A DNA stretch of 64,000 nucleotides from Cinclus cinclus (lineage: Eukaryota; Chordata; Aves; Passeriformes; Cinclidae): positions 102,007,324-102,071,323 of the forward strand of contig NC_085046.1 in NCBI RefSeq assembly GCF_963662255.1, in the 5' to 3' direction. Of the stretch, positions 41,301 to 54,800 are shown piece by piece. A program made the position numbers and the translations under genes. The notes beneath the pieces are model-generated. The model was not told the DNA's origin. It saw only the letters and a program-made list of their open reading frames with translations, and ran no database searches. Numbering within the stretch: position 1 is the first letter of the stretch; each line of letters opens with the position of its first letter.

Positions 41301-44300
41301 AAGAAACAGCAGGCATTTGGAAATAACTATTGGAACACTTGCACTAGTCATATGTATGAAATATGATTTAATGATTCAATTACAAAATATAAACCATAAA
41401 AATGTTTAAAAAGAGAGCAGTTTTGCAGCATTTTATTTTTTGGTAAATATCCAAACCTCTTAAAATTTCTTGCAGCTGTAGATTCCACTGAATTTTATTG
41501 CAAAACTGTGTTAATATTTAAAGAAGTTACTTAATTTTCTGAACCAAATGTTTGAGTAGTTTATGCATTTGTTGCCAAATATGATAGTGAGCAGGAGCCA
41601 AAAATACCATGGTTTGTTTGACAATTCTTCTGAAAAATTATTTCTTTTGCATAATTTATCTGATCCAAAAAAAATCAAACGTATATAAATAACAAGACTC
41701 TGGAAAAATGAAATGGCTCCAATCGCCAATTTAAGTATGAAAAAGGAGGTAAGTGTGTGGTTTTGAGCTAGGGTAACATTGTATTGGTCAATGCAGATAG
41801 CTGGTGAAAATTTTGGTATAAACTGGACTAGAAACTGCCCCTTTTCAGTGCTGTTATGGAATTTTTGAGCCAGATCACAAAGAGTGTCACCAGCCAGCAG
41901 ACCACCAACGGAGATGAAAAGAAAAGTTGTGTGCTCCAAATATCAAATGAAGGAGACAGTATTTCTAAGTCTTTTTAGATTCTGTGAACATGGTAGAAAA
42001 AGGTATTTTTTTTATATGGTGCATTTTGTGATATTTGATCTTTCCTGAAATACAGCTCTCGAGGTCTAGTCATTGGGTAAGATTTTTATTTTTCATTAAG
42101 AAAGAAAAAATTTCTGTCTAATAATGTTAGATATTAAGAAATGCGTGATCCAAATCCATCCTGAAGACTGAGAAATAAAAAAGCTGAAAAGAGCATACAA
42201 ATACTATTTCTATAAAAATCCAAGATTTTAAGGTCTCATTATCTCAGAGGACAAACACTCTGCCTGAGATTTTTCCCAAGTTTGCATATGAACACGTAAC
42301 CTGGCTGTCTAGAGAGGTCTTATGTAAACTTGACATGCCAAACACTGTTCTAGAAGAAAAGACAGTTGGAAGTCTCAAATTTCTCTCTGGTAAGCCTAAA
42401 ATTTGCTCCATAGGAACAGATCTGATGTAAGTCTGCAGTCTGGAGTGATTCTTGTGACTGAAGTGAAGGTACCCTGGTAACTGCTACTGAAAGTAGAATT
42501 TGGTCCACAGACTTTTGCATTTCACATGGCAATGCAGAGCTTGTGTAGGCCTCCTCAAAACAGTAAGAGAGCTGTGCTTTACATGGATGCCTTGAAGTCT
42601 TAGTGTCCTAAACATACATATCAGGGAGCTTTGTGAGGTGTACTGTAAAGTTCTTTTTGCCTTTGTAATGGAATTTTCCCATTACTGAAAACAAAGGCTG
42701 AGATTGGAGAGTGGTGTATGTCCAGGTCTTGTCCTGATAGGAATCTAGGACATTATCAGAATCCCTGGCAGTAGGAAATGTTCTGTGTCTTAGTGTGTGG
42801 GAGTGCCCACGGAGATCTGCTATTTACACAGCCTTGTGGGTATTTGTCAATTATTTTCTCTGCTAGTTTGTTTGTCAGCAGCAATTGTCTAAACTTTTTT
42901 AAAGAAATAGCCACATATTTGCTGCACAAATTTTTTATGACAAAAAAAATATTGGGTGCACCATTTTGGATTTCTTTCTCCCTGTAAATTCTGCATTGGA
43001 AGAGGTTTGTAGCTGTATGCTCTGAACTACCCAATTTATGTGGCAGAAGACCAATGAAAGGAGCTAAAGGAGTGGAGACCTCTACTTCTGGAGCAGGAGT
43101 TTCTGGACCTTAGCCAGAGCATATTGGGTGGAAAAGTTGCCAGCTTGTATAGTGTGTTCTTCCTGGAAGACATGCCAGCAGTAGTAGGCATCACACCATA
43201 AATACTAAGAGATGGCTTAGAAATTGTTGTCTTGAAGCTGGCTGTAGTGGCTCCAAAAGCCTGACCTTTAAGGTGAACTTTCTGGATTCTCTCTGGTGAG
43301 ATATCTGAAAAGTAATCCATTTGGATTCAGAAAACATGAGGTTTTTCATCCAGGGCAATCTACAAAGTCAAGCTACAAGAGAAGTAGACTGGCAAGCTGG
43401 CAGAAGCTTTTCAAACCCTGCCTCTGTGTTGAAATTTTACTACAATAGAACCCTTGCTGGGGCTTGTTTAGATTTTGTTGAACTGGCAAATTCTGATGAA
43501 TTTTTCCAATCAGTTTCAGTGTTAAGCTCTGAGTCTTATTCAATAATCCTGCTGTGCTGAAATATGTTTTCTTTTATAACCTTCTGAATGCTGTTATACC
43601 TAAATCCCACCTAATCCACGGTATTTGTTACCATAATTATGCTGATGTGAACCAAATGTTATATGCCTTTGACAGGAAAATGTAGAAGGTGAAAACTGTG
43701 ATCTCTGTAAACCAGGATTCTACAACTTGCAAGAAAGAAATCCTCAGGGCTGCACAGAGTGTTTTTGCTTTGGTGTTTCTGATGTCTGTGACAGTCTTAC
43801 ATGGCCCATCAGTCAGGTATTTATACATTATGTCCATGACCTAATATTCTTTCCTCAGGCAGCTGCAAAATGTGCTATCTTCTCTTTGGCACGTGTCCAA
43901 GTTAACTGCAAATTCTGGTATGTGTCTCCTTACAAAGAAATGGATTTTCAGTATCATTGGGCAGCTCTGAGGTAGTCAGCAAGTCATCCCATTCAGGCTT
44001 TGGCCCCGCTGGCTTGCAGTAATGTCAGAAGAATTGGGTAGTGAAGGCTGAAATAATGCACTGGAAAAATGAATTTTTTTCTGACTGCTGAAGTTTTTTT
44101 TCATGCTGAAGAGATAAACCCAAACCTGTTTCCTTGCTATCACACTTATTGAGCAAGGTTATTGGACTTCTGGCAATATGGCCAATACTCTTTCTTAGCA
44201 AACAGTGTTTATAAATATCATTGTCCTCTGATCAGACAATTTCTGAGTTATGGTGCTTTGGAGCCACTCTTTTCCCACCAAATTCCTTATGTATCTTCAT

Positions 44301-47300
44301 AGAGCCTGCCACACTTTTGGGTCTCCTGTTTTGTGTGCAACAAAAAGGGAGGAAAAACATATCAAACTGACTGAAATTCTAAGATGATTGAGTAAAACTC
44401 TCTGTGAGAAGAAAAAAGTTCTCTCATCTTGGGACTGTAGTTTTTGCTTTCCTCCAGCTCAGCGCTATCTATAAATGGGGATGATTTGCCTTGAAGCCTT
44501 TAAAATTCTGTGTCTCTGTCTCAGGGAGCTGCACAGGTATAATGTTAATTTTGTTGGAATGATGAAAATAACACTCATATTTTTGTTCCTGTCAAATAGA
44601 GAGGTGGAGACCATCCTAGTCTAAAGTGGCCCATTTGCGTATATTGGGTGTCAGATTTGGCTAACGAAGGAGTTGGCTTGGCTAATCAATCAGGTTGAAT
44701 TAATATCTAGGAAGAAGTGAATGCTTTCTCAGTGACACAACTGCCTGACTTCCATTAATATTACTACTCTTGTAGATTTCAGACATGACTGGATGGCTTG
44801 TTACTGATCTGCACAAAGCAAGGAGCGTGCATCCTCAACGAAGCCCATTTGATGGACCTCGTCAAATAAGTATTAACAACACTGAGGCTGTGAAAGTACT
44901 GAAAAATACTTATTACTGGTCAGCACCTGAGGCATATCTAGGAAATAAAGTAAGTACTTAGCTAAGAAGTCAAAACTCCTTCATAGGTTCTCTGTCTTAA
45001 TCATAACCTGTTGCTCTAAATATATAGTTGTTGTAATTAAAGAGTACACATAAAGCTCAGTATTACCAAACTTCTCTCTGTATCTCTGCTTTTTAAATCA
45101 GAATGTTCCTGTGCAGACATTCCCAGTATCCTCTTTTTGCTCTTTGAGTTCATCCATCTCTCCACTTCCTTCCCTGTCTATCCTTGACACAATATAATCT
45201 CTCTTGACTGTTACTGACTTACATGCTCACATTTCCTATGCACTTGGTTCCTCTCCCAAAACTTACGCTCTTTATGCCTTGTCCCAATAACAGTAGATCG
45301 GACCTTTAAAATCTCTTACCTGCTTCTTGGCCATCTTCTGTTTCCAAAAAATGAATCTTTCTTTTTTTCTCTGTTTACTGGCTGAAGCTCTGGGCGTTCT
45401 AGATTTTGCAGCAGAATCACAGAGTGGTTGAGGTTGAAGGGGACCTCTGGTGGTCATCTTGCCCAGTCTGTGTCCTCAAGCAGGGACACCAAGAGCTGGT
45501 TAACCAATACCATGACCAGAGAGCTGCTTCTGAGTATCTCCAAGGATAGAGACTCCACAACCTCTCTGTGCCACTGCTTGGGAACCCTCACAATAAGTGC
45601 TTCCTGACGTTCAGCAGGAGCATCCTGTATCTGAGGTTGTGGTCATTGCCTCTTTTCCTGGCACTGGGCACCACTGCAAAGAGCCCAGTTCTTTGCACCC
45701 TCTCTTACATATTGATAAGATCTCTGAGCCTTTTGTAGGCTGGACAGACTTGCTACTCTTGGTCTTTCCTCATATGGAAGATGCTTCAGGCTCTTAATAA
45801 TTTTAGTGGCCCTTTCCTGGGCTTTTTCCAGTATATCCATCTCTGTCTTGTACTGGGAGGCCCAGAACCAGAGTCAGAACTCCAGCTGTGGCATCACCAA
45901 TGGTAAGCAGAGGAGAACGTTGCAGCCTTACCTGTAATTATTTTCAGCCCACTCTCTCTGCCCATGCAGCTGTGTTTATTGTTAGTATAGTGACACAGTA
46001 AATGAAAACAAGTTTAAGAAGTGTAACACTAAGGTACAGGTTTTGCACAGGGCAACGCTCACTCAAATTCTGATTTCTTTGTGTTTGCTGGAGGTTATCA
46101 TGTTGTTAAGGGTTTGCTTTTTGTTATTTCAGCTCACAGCTTTTAGTGGAGACTTGAAGTATACGGTATCTTATGACATTCCAATGGAGAGTGTGGACAG
46201 TGATATAGTGTCTAGTGTGGACGTCATCATTCAGGTGGATTTTTTTTTTCAGCTTGTTACTATTCAGACATCGTTAGGAATCTATAGAGGGATTAAAAAA
46301 TAAAAATATTTCTATAATAGTAGTTTTGTCAGTTTTAAGTCTCTTAAGAGCCACTATGAAGATTTTATTACTACTCATTTCTCTGATTTTCTAATCCATT
46401 TGACTGAAATTGTGGGTATACAATACTAGTTTTAAATGCTGAATACCTAGAATTTAATCTCTGTGTATATGGGTGAGTTGCTTATTTCCAAATGTACAAA
46501 GCTATGTTTACAAAACAAACTGCAAAAAACTGGAACGATTCATGCTTATGAAACAGGTGAGTGTTCTTGCTGATTGCTTCTTTTTTAGATTTATGTTGCA
46601 GTTAAAAAGGCTCTATACTGAATCCAGGCATCTCCAAAAACTTTATTTTTTAATATGTACTTAGCAATAGAACAAAGGAGGAAGGAGATTCTGTCTTGTA
46701 GTGATATTTGATTTTTGCAATTCAGTTTATTCTTTTATAAAAGAATCCTGAAGTCTCTGAACTGAGAGAGAATGGGATTGTGCTCTTGAAGCTACAGAAA
46801 ATGTTGACCTTTTACCTACTTAATGCAAGGAATTTAATTTGATTGCCTCTGTGTTTTGTGGATGTGTATTTGACACTAAAGGTTGTTGTTTAATAAAATT
46901 TACATGCAAATATGGAAAATGTTTTCTCTTGTCCCTCAATTTCAGGGTAATGGGCAGATTCTGAGTACAAGGGCAGCGGGCTTGTCATTACAGCCATATG
47001 AGGAGTATTCTAATTCAGTGAGATTTGTGTCTGAGAATTTCATAGAGTTCAATACAAAAAAGGCAATAGACCGGGAAATGTTGATGACTGTTCTGGCAAA
47101 TGTGACCCATCTTCTGATCAGGGCCAACTACAACATTGCCAAAAAGGCTGTGTACAGGTAAGTGAGATAAAAAAGCCAAGTTGATTTATATACTGCTATT
47201 ATTTTTCTGCATATGAATCATGGTTCTTATTGGTAGTCTTGAAGCTTTATGTTAATAGTTTCTAGAAAAAATGTTGTTTATTGAATTTTCTTATGACCAG

Positions 47301-50300
47301 TCTTTGTCCCCAAAACACAGTGTGGTAAGGAACACTTGATTTTAAAGATATCTGATAGCAGAGATGTTGTCTTCTGCTTTAAAGTAATAGTGCATAAAAG
47401 CCTTATTACAATGGCTGGGTTTTTTTAGAGGGAAATGCCTCCAGAACTCTCTACAGTATGCTTATTTGGGTATGTGGCAGGTTAATCCATCACTGACTAT
47501 TGAAAACTTTTCAATAAAGACATTGCTTGTAATTTCTTTTGATGTTTGTTTGTGGATGTTATTGAGACTCCTCTCTAAGGGAATCCTTAATAGGAAAATT
47601 AGGCTGCAGTGGATTAGCTGATCATTCCATAGTCTCAAACCAGCACTGGCAGTGTCCGCATCAGACCTTATAGATCTTTGTTTTACCTCTTCTCCAAGAT
47701 ACAGGAATAAAGTTATATTGCTCTCAAGTCAATTGGCTTCATCATTTACTTACTTAATTTCCTTACACTCACTGACAACCTTTCTTCCTCATTCCCTAAT
47801 TAGAGCCTGGTGCTAATAACACTAAAGTTATGGACTCGGATCCCCGTATTGGCTATTTATATAAGAGTTGGACTTGATGAGCCCTTTCAACTCAAAATAT
47901 TTTGTGACTACTCTGTCATTTGGTAGCATTTAGTTTCAATAAAATAGGAACTGAAACCAAATTTGCTTTGTGTAGCCACACCACTCTGGTAAAATTTATG
48001 TTCATTTAGGGATAGTGTGTTTATCTTTATGGAATGTTTGTAAAGATTCTTTACAAAAATGTTACCTGTGGCTGAGAAGGTTGTCTCTTCCAGTAGCAAT
48101 AATGATAACAGAAGCCATCTACTCCCAGGAGTGAAAATGCTGTGATAAAGAGTATGATCACAGACTTCTTCCAGAGGAGATTTCTTCCTGTTCCTCAGTT
48201 GTCCCTGCCAGGGAGCAGTGCTCAGTGATGTTACCTCCCCAGAAGCAAACTGTCCTGTTGAAGATCATGTCTGGGGAAACAAATGATGTGATGTTTTCCT
48301 GCTTAATCCTAGGCTGGATTCTGTGACCCTGGATACTGCAAGTGCAAATGTTATAGATCTTTCTTCAGTGCCAGATGTGGAATTCTGTGAATGTCCTCAG
48401 GGTTACACAGGAATATCCTGTGAGGTAACCTTTTACAGTGTTATGTGTATGCAATATTACCTCCTATTGTAAAGGATCTAGGTTAAAATGCAGGCTGCCT
48501 TTAATTAAACTGTCATTAAAATTTATGTTGTGTGGTCATCTGCTGCCTACTATAGTTCATGCAAACCCAAAGGTATTTTAATTCAGATACTCTAATGGGA
48601 TTTTAAACATTTCTCAAATTCTTTTTCATGGCACTAAAAAATGATTATGTGCTTCAGAATATCAGTGTTGCAGAGGGAGCAGCTGTTAAAACTCTGTGAA
48701 GCTATTTTGAGCTTACCTTACTCATTAGTAGCATTTTTTCTGGATCAGGATCATGCTCAGTTTATTCCTGTTATGTGCCATTACGTTTACGGAGGCAATA
48801 AGGAATCTTAGCAGGGAAGAATATCAGCTTTTGGAAGAACCCACAAGGGTGAAATGCAATGTGCAAGGTGGAGTCTTGTGTATCTGTGAATAGAAGATTT
48901 AGAGAGGCACAGTCCTACTGCAGAATAACAGGAATTATTTTGAAAATCATTTCAGTATGAAACCTTGGGCTATAACATTGTTAATGATTCTGCAGAGATG
49001 GTAGAATATCTCTTCTATTGTTCCATAATAAGGAATTTCACATAATAAACCACACAAAACTTAACTTTCATGCCTCCAAGGAACAAAGGGATGAATCAAA
49101 ATTTTATGGAGTTAATTCTTATCCCCTTTATCCAGCGCAAGTGAAAAACAACCACCAGAAAAGAGCTATAGTGACATCAATAGGGTTGAAAGAGCATTCA
49201 GTTACCACAGTGTGAATGGATTGGATGGTGGGTGGTCGGAAGTGCACTCTTTGAAAAAGTTTTGATGTTGGTTTTCAACACACAAAGTGCTACTGCTTTT
49301 TCTCCCTTCATTCCTCTTCAGTCCTGTCTCCCTGGGTACTACCGTGTGGATGGAATACTCTTTGGAGGTATTTGTCAACCCTGCAAGTGCAATGGGCATG
49401 CAACTGAGTGTGACATTCATGGTGTTTGCTTTGTAAGTCATCCTTCACAGTGTTCTGTGTTTTAAGCATCTGTTTAGGAATTAGGAGAGCATTTTGACTG
49501 TGGGAGACAAGTTTACAGTGTACATAGTTGCAAGCTATGGGTACCAAGTGCTTATTTTTGTTGGTTTTCATTGTTTAGTTCAGAGTATGTTTCAAGACTC
49601 CATAAGTGTGTTTTCCAATAAAGAATTTGTCTCAGTTTATCATTTCAAGTAGGGAACAGTCAGAACTAGTACAAAAATGCCATCATACACTGGCCGATAA
49701 AAATCTTGACTTTGCTTGCTGCAAAGGTTTCTGAAAAGGTTTCAGGTCCCTGAAAAGAACAAATTTAAGTGAAGAATAACTCTTTTCAGATATATGTACA
49801 TCTTCCGTGACTAATACTAGTGGAAATTGCACATCACCTTGTGAAGAGAAAATTCAGCTCTCAGATCTCTTCTAAAAATTAAAAGTTACTGGAATAAAAT
49901 GGCTAAACACCAGTAAAAACTATATAAGTTTGTTACTGCAAATGTGTGCAATATGCAAAATATATGTAAGTATATTTATAAGTAATGTGGCTGGTTTCAT
50001 GAAGTATATTCTAAAATGTAGGAAAAAACAATCAGGATTGTTACAAATCAGAAAAAGAAACAAACACTTATTTTCAGAGTTCTAGGCAGTTCTTCATGGC
50101 TTGAAGAATGGCTTCCCTGAATGTCATACTGCATGCAGACTGCTGTAAGAATCCCTCAAGGGCTGAAAAACCATCAAGAGAAAATACAAAAAGGTTTTTT
50201 CCATGTCTCACAGGCTTGTCAACACAACACAACAGGACCTTTGTGTGATCAGTGCTTACCTGGCTTCTATGGAAATCCATCCCAAGGAACATCTGAGGAC

Positions 50301-51828
50301 TGCCAGCCCTGTGCATGTCCTCTGAGTTCTGCTGCAAACAAGTAAGCTTATGCAGGACTGTCTTTTCTGTCTTCAGCAAAACCAAAACATGAGATAAAGA
50401 AAAATGTCATGGCATCTGAAGGAGAGAGAAAAGGACTTTTTTTCCTTCATCTTTGTTTGCATATATCTCATAGAAATGTTTTTGGAAGTAGATGAATATA
50501 TAGACTAGACTAACAGAGGCTGAGTGAACTAGTATGGTTTTGCATGGTGGATGAAAGTAATAATTCAACCTGTCCTTGAACTTTGCATCAAAACCATGGT
50601 TATCTTCCTTGTTTTTTCAGAAAACAGAAGAAGGACAGAAGTGTTGTATCTGAAAAACAGGAAATCAGTATAGCAATTGTACTGCTTTGCTAGAATGAAA
50701 GTCAAGTTTTTAGGAAGTTTTAAAATCTTACTTTTAAAGTAGAAAACCCAAGATTCATTTATTTTTGATGCATTGTAATGTTAAAAGCATTGATGAACTA
50801 GAATATATATATATATATAATATATATATATAATATATATATATATGCATATATATATGTGTGTATATATATATATATATATGCATATATATATATATAT
50901 ATAGCTAGGTGCAAGGAAGGGTGGATATTGAATGTTTGCGGAAGTCTTGTGATTCTATGCATTGATACCAACTGCCATAAATATTGTTAATAGTTTTAGT
51001 CCCACTTGCCAGCTGAATGAAGAAGGTGGAATTGTCTGTGACAAATGTCTTCCAGGCTATACTGGTTCTCAATGTGAAAGGTATGTACTCTAATTTTGGG
51101 TGAAATTTCTATATCATTGCCATCACTAAGTGTTCGTCATCCTTTCTTCCTTGTATTGTTTATACAACATGTACAGAACATTCCTGATAAAATTTTCCTT
51201 CTTATTTTGTCTTTCACTGTAATACAGAGACACTTTAGATTAAATTATAATTTAATAGGTAAAACTCCCTTCAATAAGGAGAGTTTATGACATGACCACA
51301 CTCCAGCTGATAAAATTTCTAAACTCTGATGCAGGTGTGCTAATGGATACTATGGGAATCCTCTTATGCCTGGACAGTCGTGTGTTCCTTGTGAATGCAA
51401 TGGCAATGTAAACCCTCAAGAAGAGGGCCACTGTGATCCCTTCACAGGACAGTGCCTAAAATGTCTGGGGAACACAACAGGTCACCACTGTGAAAAGTGT
51501 GCTGATGGGTACTATGGGGATGCAGTAATTGACAAAAACTGTCTTGGTAAGTTGTTACTTTTATTGCTCTCAGCATTTAAAGAACACAAAAATGTAGTGT
51601 TCATGTGCAAAATGGATGGGGATATGTGCACCTTTGCTGAAAAATTTAATCTTCAAGTTATGAGTTGGCAACTGCAGGTTGAAACCTCTGGGATTGGGGG
51701 TTAGGCTGAGGGAGGGGAATGTATTATGTTAGGGTTTGACACTTGGTATCCCTGGAATTTCTGGCTTTCTTAACACTGTCCCTCCAGTGACATGCTGTAC
51801 ACACTTTCTACTTCTGAATGTCATATAT

Positions 51829-51868
<40 letters not shown>

Positions 51869-54800
51869 GTAGGGCTGGAAGAAAAAACTTCTCAAATACA
51901 GTTATTCAGAGGTGTTTTGTTTTCTTTTTTTAAGTTTTAGTCCAAATGCACAGGCATTTCTGTGATATATTAGCATCTGTGGGATATAAACAGATGAAAC
52001 ACATCATATACCAGATTTTTGAATTCTGTATAAGAATGAATGCCTACAGATACACATGAGTAATTTTAAAATTTTGTTTCTTTTTGTCTGAACACAAGCC
52101 TGTGCCTGCCATGTGAATGGTTCCCTTTCAAGTACTTGTCAACATGAGACAGGAATCTGCTCCTGCAAATCAAATGTAATTGGAGAAAGATGTGATAAAT
52201 GCTTGGTAAGCAGATATATTAACTGTTTCTAATGTATATATTTTCTTATATCCCCCTTTATCAGTAGATACTGATTTGAGTAGATAAAGAGAATAGCAGC
52301 AAATAGGTTTGGGGGAGAGGGGCCTGCTGCTGGAGTGGAGACCAAAGTTTGTCTCTAGAGGTTTTTGTGGCTGAAAATTGCTCTACATGTGCTCCTTGCA
52401 GATGTGAAGCTATATAATTGATTCAGCACCCTACTGCATAGGGGTATTCAGGCTGGTGCTGACAGTGCATTCAAAAACCAAACCAAACATTGTTAACCTG
52501 AAGGGATCTTAGGCTTAATTTTACAGAAGCACAGCTCTGAGTAGGGAATATCTGAAGAAATGTGGTTGGTGATAATAAGTACATCATGGCTGAATGCTAA
52601 CAAGGGATTCAGCTGAAAGGCAGGCCTGTTACGAGAACAAGCAGATATTCACTGGTGATACAAACCAGCAGTTTCCAGTCTATGCTAAGTGTAGAACTAC
52701 ATCAGAGACCAGAGCAGGAAATCTGTGCTCAGCTACTGCCTTTTGTTCCAGCCCAGCTGAACGACTTTGAACACACATGTACACTAGGTCGCTGACTTGC
52801 TCTGTTCTAGGCTTTCATTCATAGTCACAGGTATCTGTGCTTGATCAGCACAGCCTACCCTCACCTCATGCAAGTCTTTAAATTAGAGTAACATAGGACT
52901 TCAAAACTTAGTGTCTTGTGAGATTAGAGGACCACGAGAGCATTTCAGGGTTGAGTTTTTCACCCAAGTGCATATTGCTTTATAGCTGGCAACAGTGAAG
53001 GGATAATGCCAGGGAATTTTTCCACAGCAGTCATGCAGTGCTGGCCAAGATTCATGCAGGTCAGATATCATGGGGAGCAAACAAGAGAAAACAAGAGTGT
53101 ATATTGTAGTGTTTTCAAAAATTTGTGAAACATAGCTCAAATCTGTTTATTTCTTCTCCAACAGAATGGGTATTATGGGCTGCTTACTGGGCTTGGCTGT
53201 GTTCCCTGCAACTGCAGTCAGTTTGGCTCTGTGTCTGAGGACTGCGATCATCAGGGGCAGTGTCACTGTGTGCCAGGAGTGGCTGGAGAGAAGTGTGATC
53301 GTTGTGCTCATGGCTTTTACGCATTCCAGGATGGTGGCTGCACACGTAAGCTCTAATCCACGATCCTTCCAGAGTTTGTCTGGAATGTATTCCAGCAATG
53401 TATTGTATGTTCAACTCTGGCAAAGGTCAGTTGTTTTGATGATGATACGGAAGAATCTGTAGGAAGGCCTGCTAATACTTTGATTAAGCTGGGGAACAAA
53501 ATGTTTCTTTGCTCACTGTGTGGCTCCTTGTAAAAGGTGGTGACTATGAAATAATTCATAAAGGGTGCATGACAGAAATGTTACATCCTCAATACCTCCT
53601 TTGTCTCTTTATTACAAAACCCTTCAGTCCTTCAAAGAGAATGAAATCTTTTTTTTTTCCTGCAGTTGGGAAATTGAAGAGCTTCTACTCCTAAAGAATT
53701 TTACTTTAGTTTTTCATTTAACTCTTAAATATGTTTTTCATACTTTGATAAGAAGTCATTCGCTCTATTTTCCCATCATCACCCATCTGTGTACAATTTT
53801 TAATCATGATAAGGAAGAAATTGTTCATCTAAAAGGAGAACATGCCATCAAAACCTAATTTTTCATGTTAATAAGATGCCCTTTTCAATACAGTATAGCT
53901 AAAGGAATGCCTGCCTTTTCTCCAGCCAGACAAAACCACTTTTTTCATGCCTCAAACAGTGCATTAAAATGAAATATGCAGTGAGATTGTGATAAGATTA
54001 TGTTTTGAAATGAATATACTTTGTCTTTACTAAGAACCGAAGATCCCTTGGTTGCCTTTAACCATTTCATTACTGGAAATTACTTAAATGCTACTAAAAA
54101 GATTAATAAAATCACTTCCCTGAAATTCTGCTATTTAACTGGTATAGTTATCTATCCCTGTTATTCAACATCCAGTTCTTGAGATTAATCCTTTCATCTG
54201 CTTGAGAACATTAGCATATCTCCTGATGAGTTTTGTGTCCTCTGCAATAGAAATTTTTCCTACAAATGTGCTCGACTGCAAAAGTATATTTGTGTGGTCT
54301 TGTTGATCCCCCTGTGGAAGTGCAGCACTGCTTTTTGAGACACCAAACAGGCTAAGTCAATAAGCAACAGTGGCCTTCCAGTAAAAAGATGAAATGTCAC
54401 TGTGGTCATGATTTGTTTCTCAGTCATTAGGGATGGCAAGGAGTTCCTAGTGGAATAGACCAATGTACTGCATAAGAAAAGTAAGACTGTTGGTGGTCCT
54501 GGAGTTTCTTCTCTGTAGTAAAGCATGGATCAAGATGCTCATTTGGTCCTGTTTCTCTTGCAGCCTGTGACTGTGCCCATACTCAGAACAACTGCAATGC
54601 TGATTCTGGCCAATGCATTTGTCCCCCTCACACTCAGGGACAAAAGTGTCAACTCTGTGAAGAAAATTACTGGGGACTCTCTCCTGAACTTGGTTGCAAG
54701 GTATGGTAGGCTGGGTGAAGAGCCATAGCTGTTGAAAGCAGTTTGCCTTATACAGATGTCAGAATCAGCCTCTTGTTTTGAGAACCACGATCTTGATTCT

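Noticed and set aside
41511..41939. 142-aa minus-strand hydrophobic open frame in intron 10
   Set aside because: No recognised homology and no promoter, splice or poly(A) context; AT-rich antisense sequence gives Phe/Ile/Leu-rich chance frames.
45597..45840. Open frames in intron 12
   Set aside because: Inside the minus-strand CR1 copy at 45409-45920.
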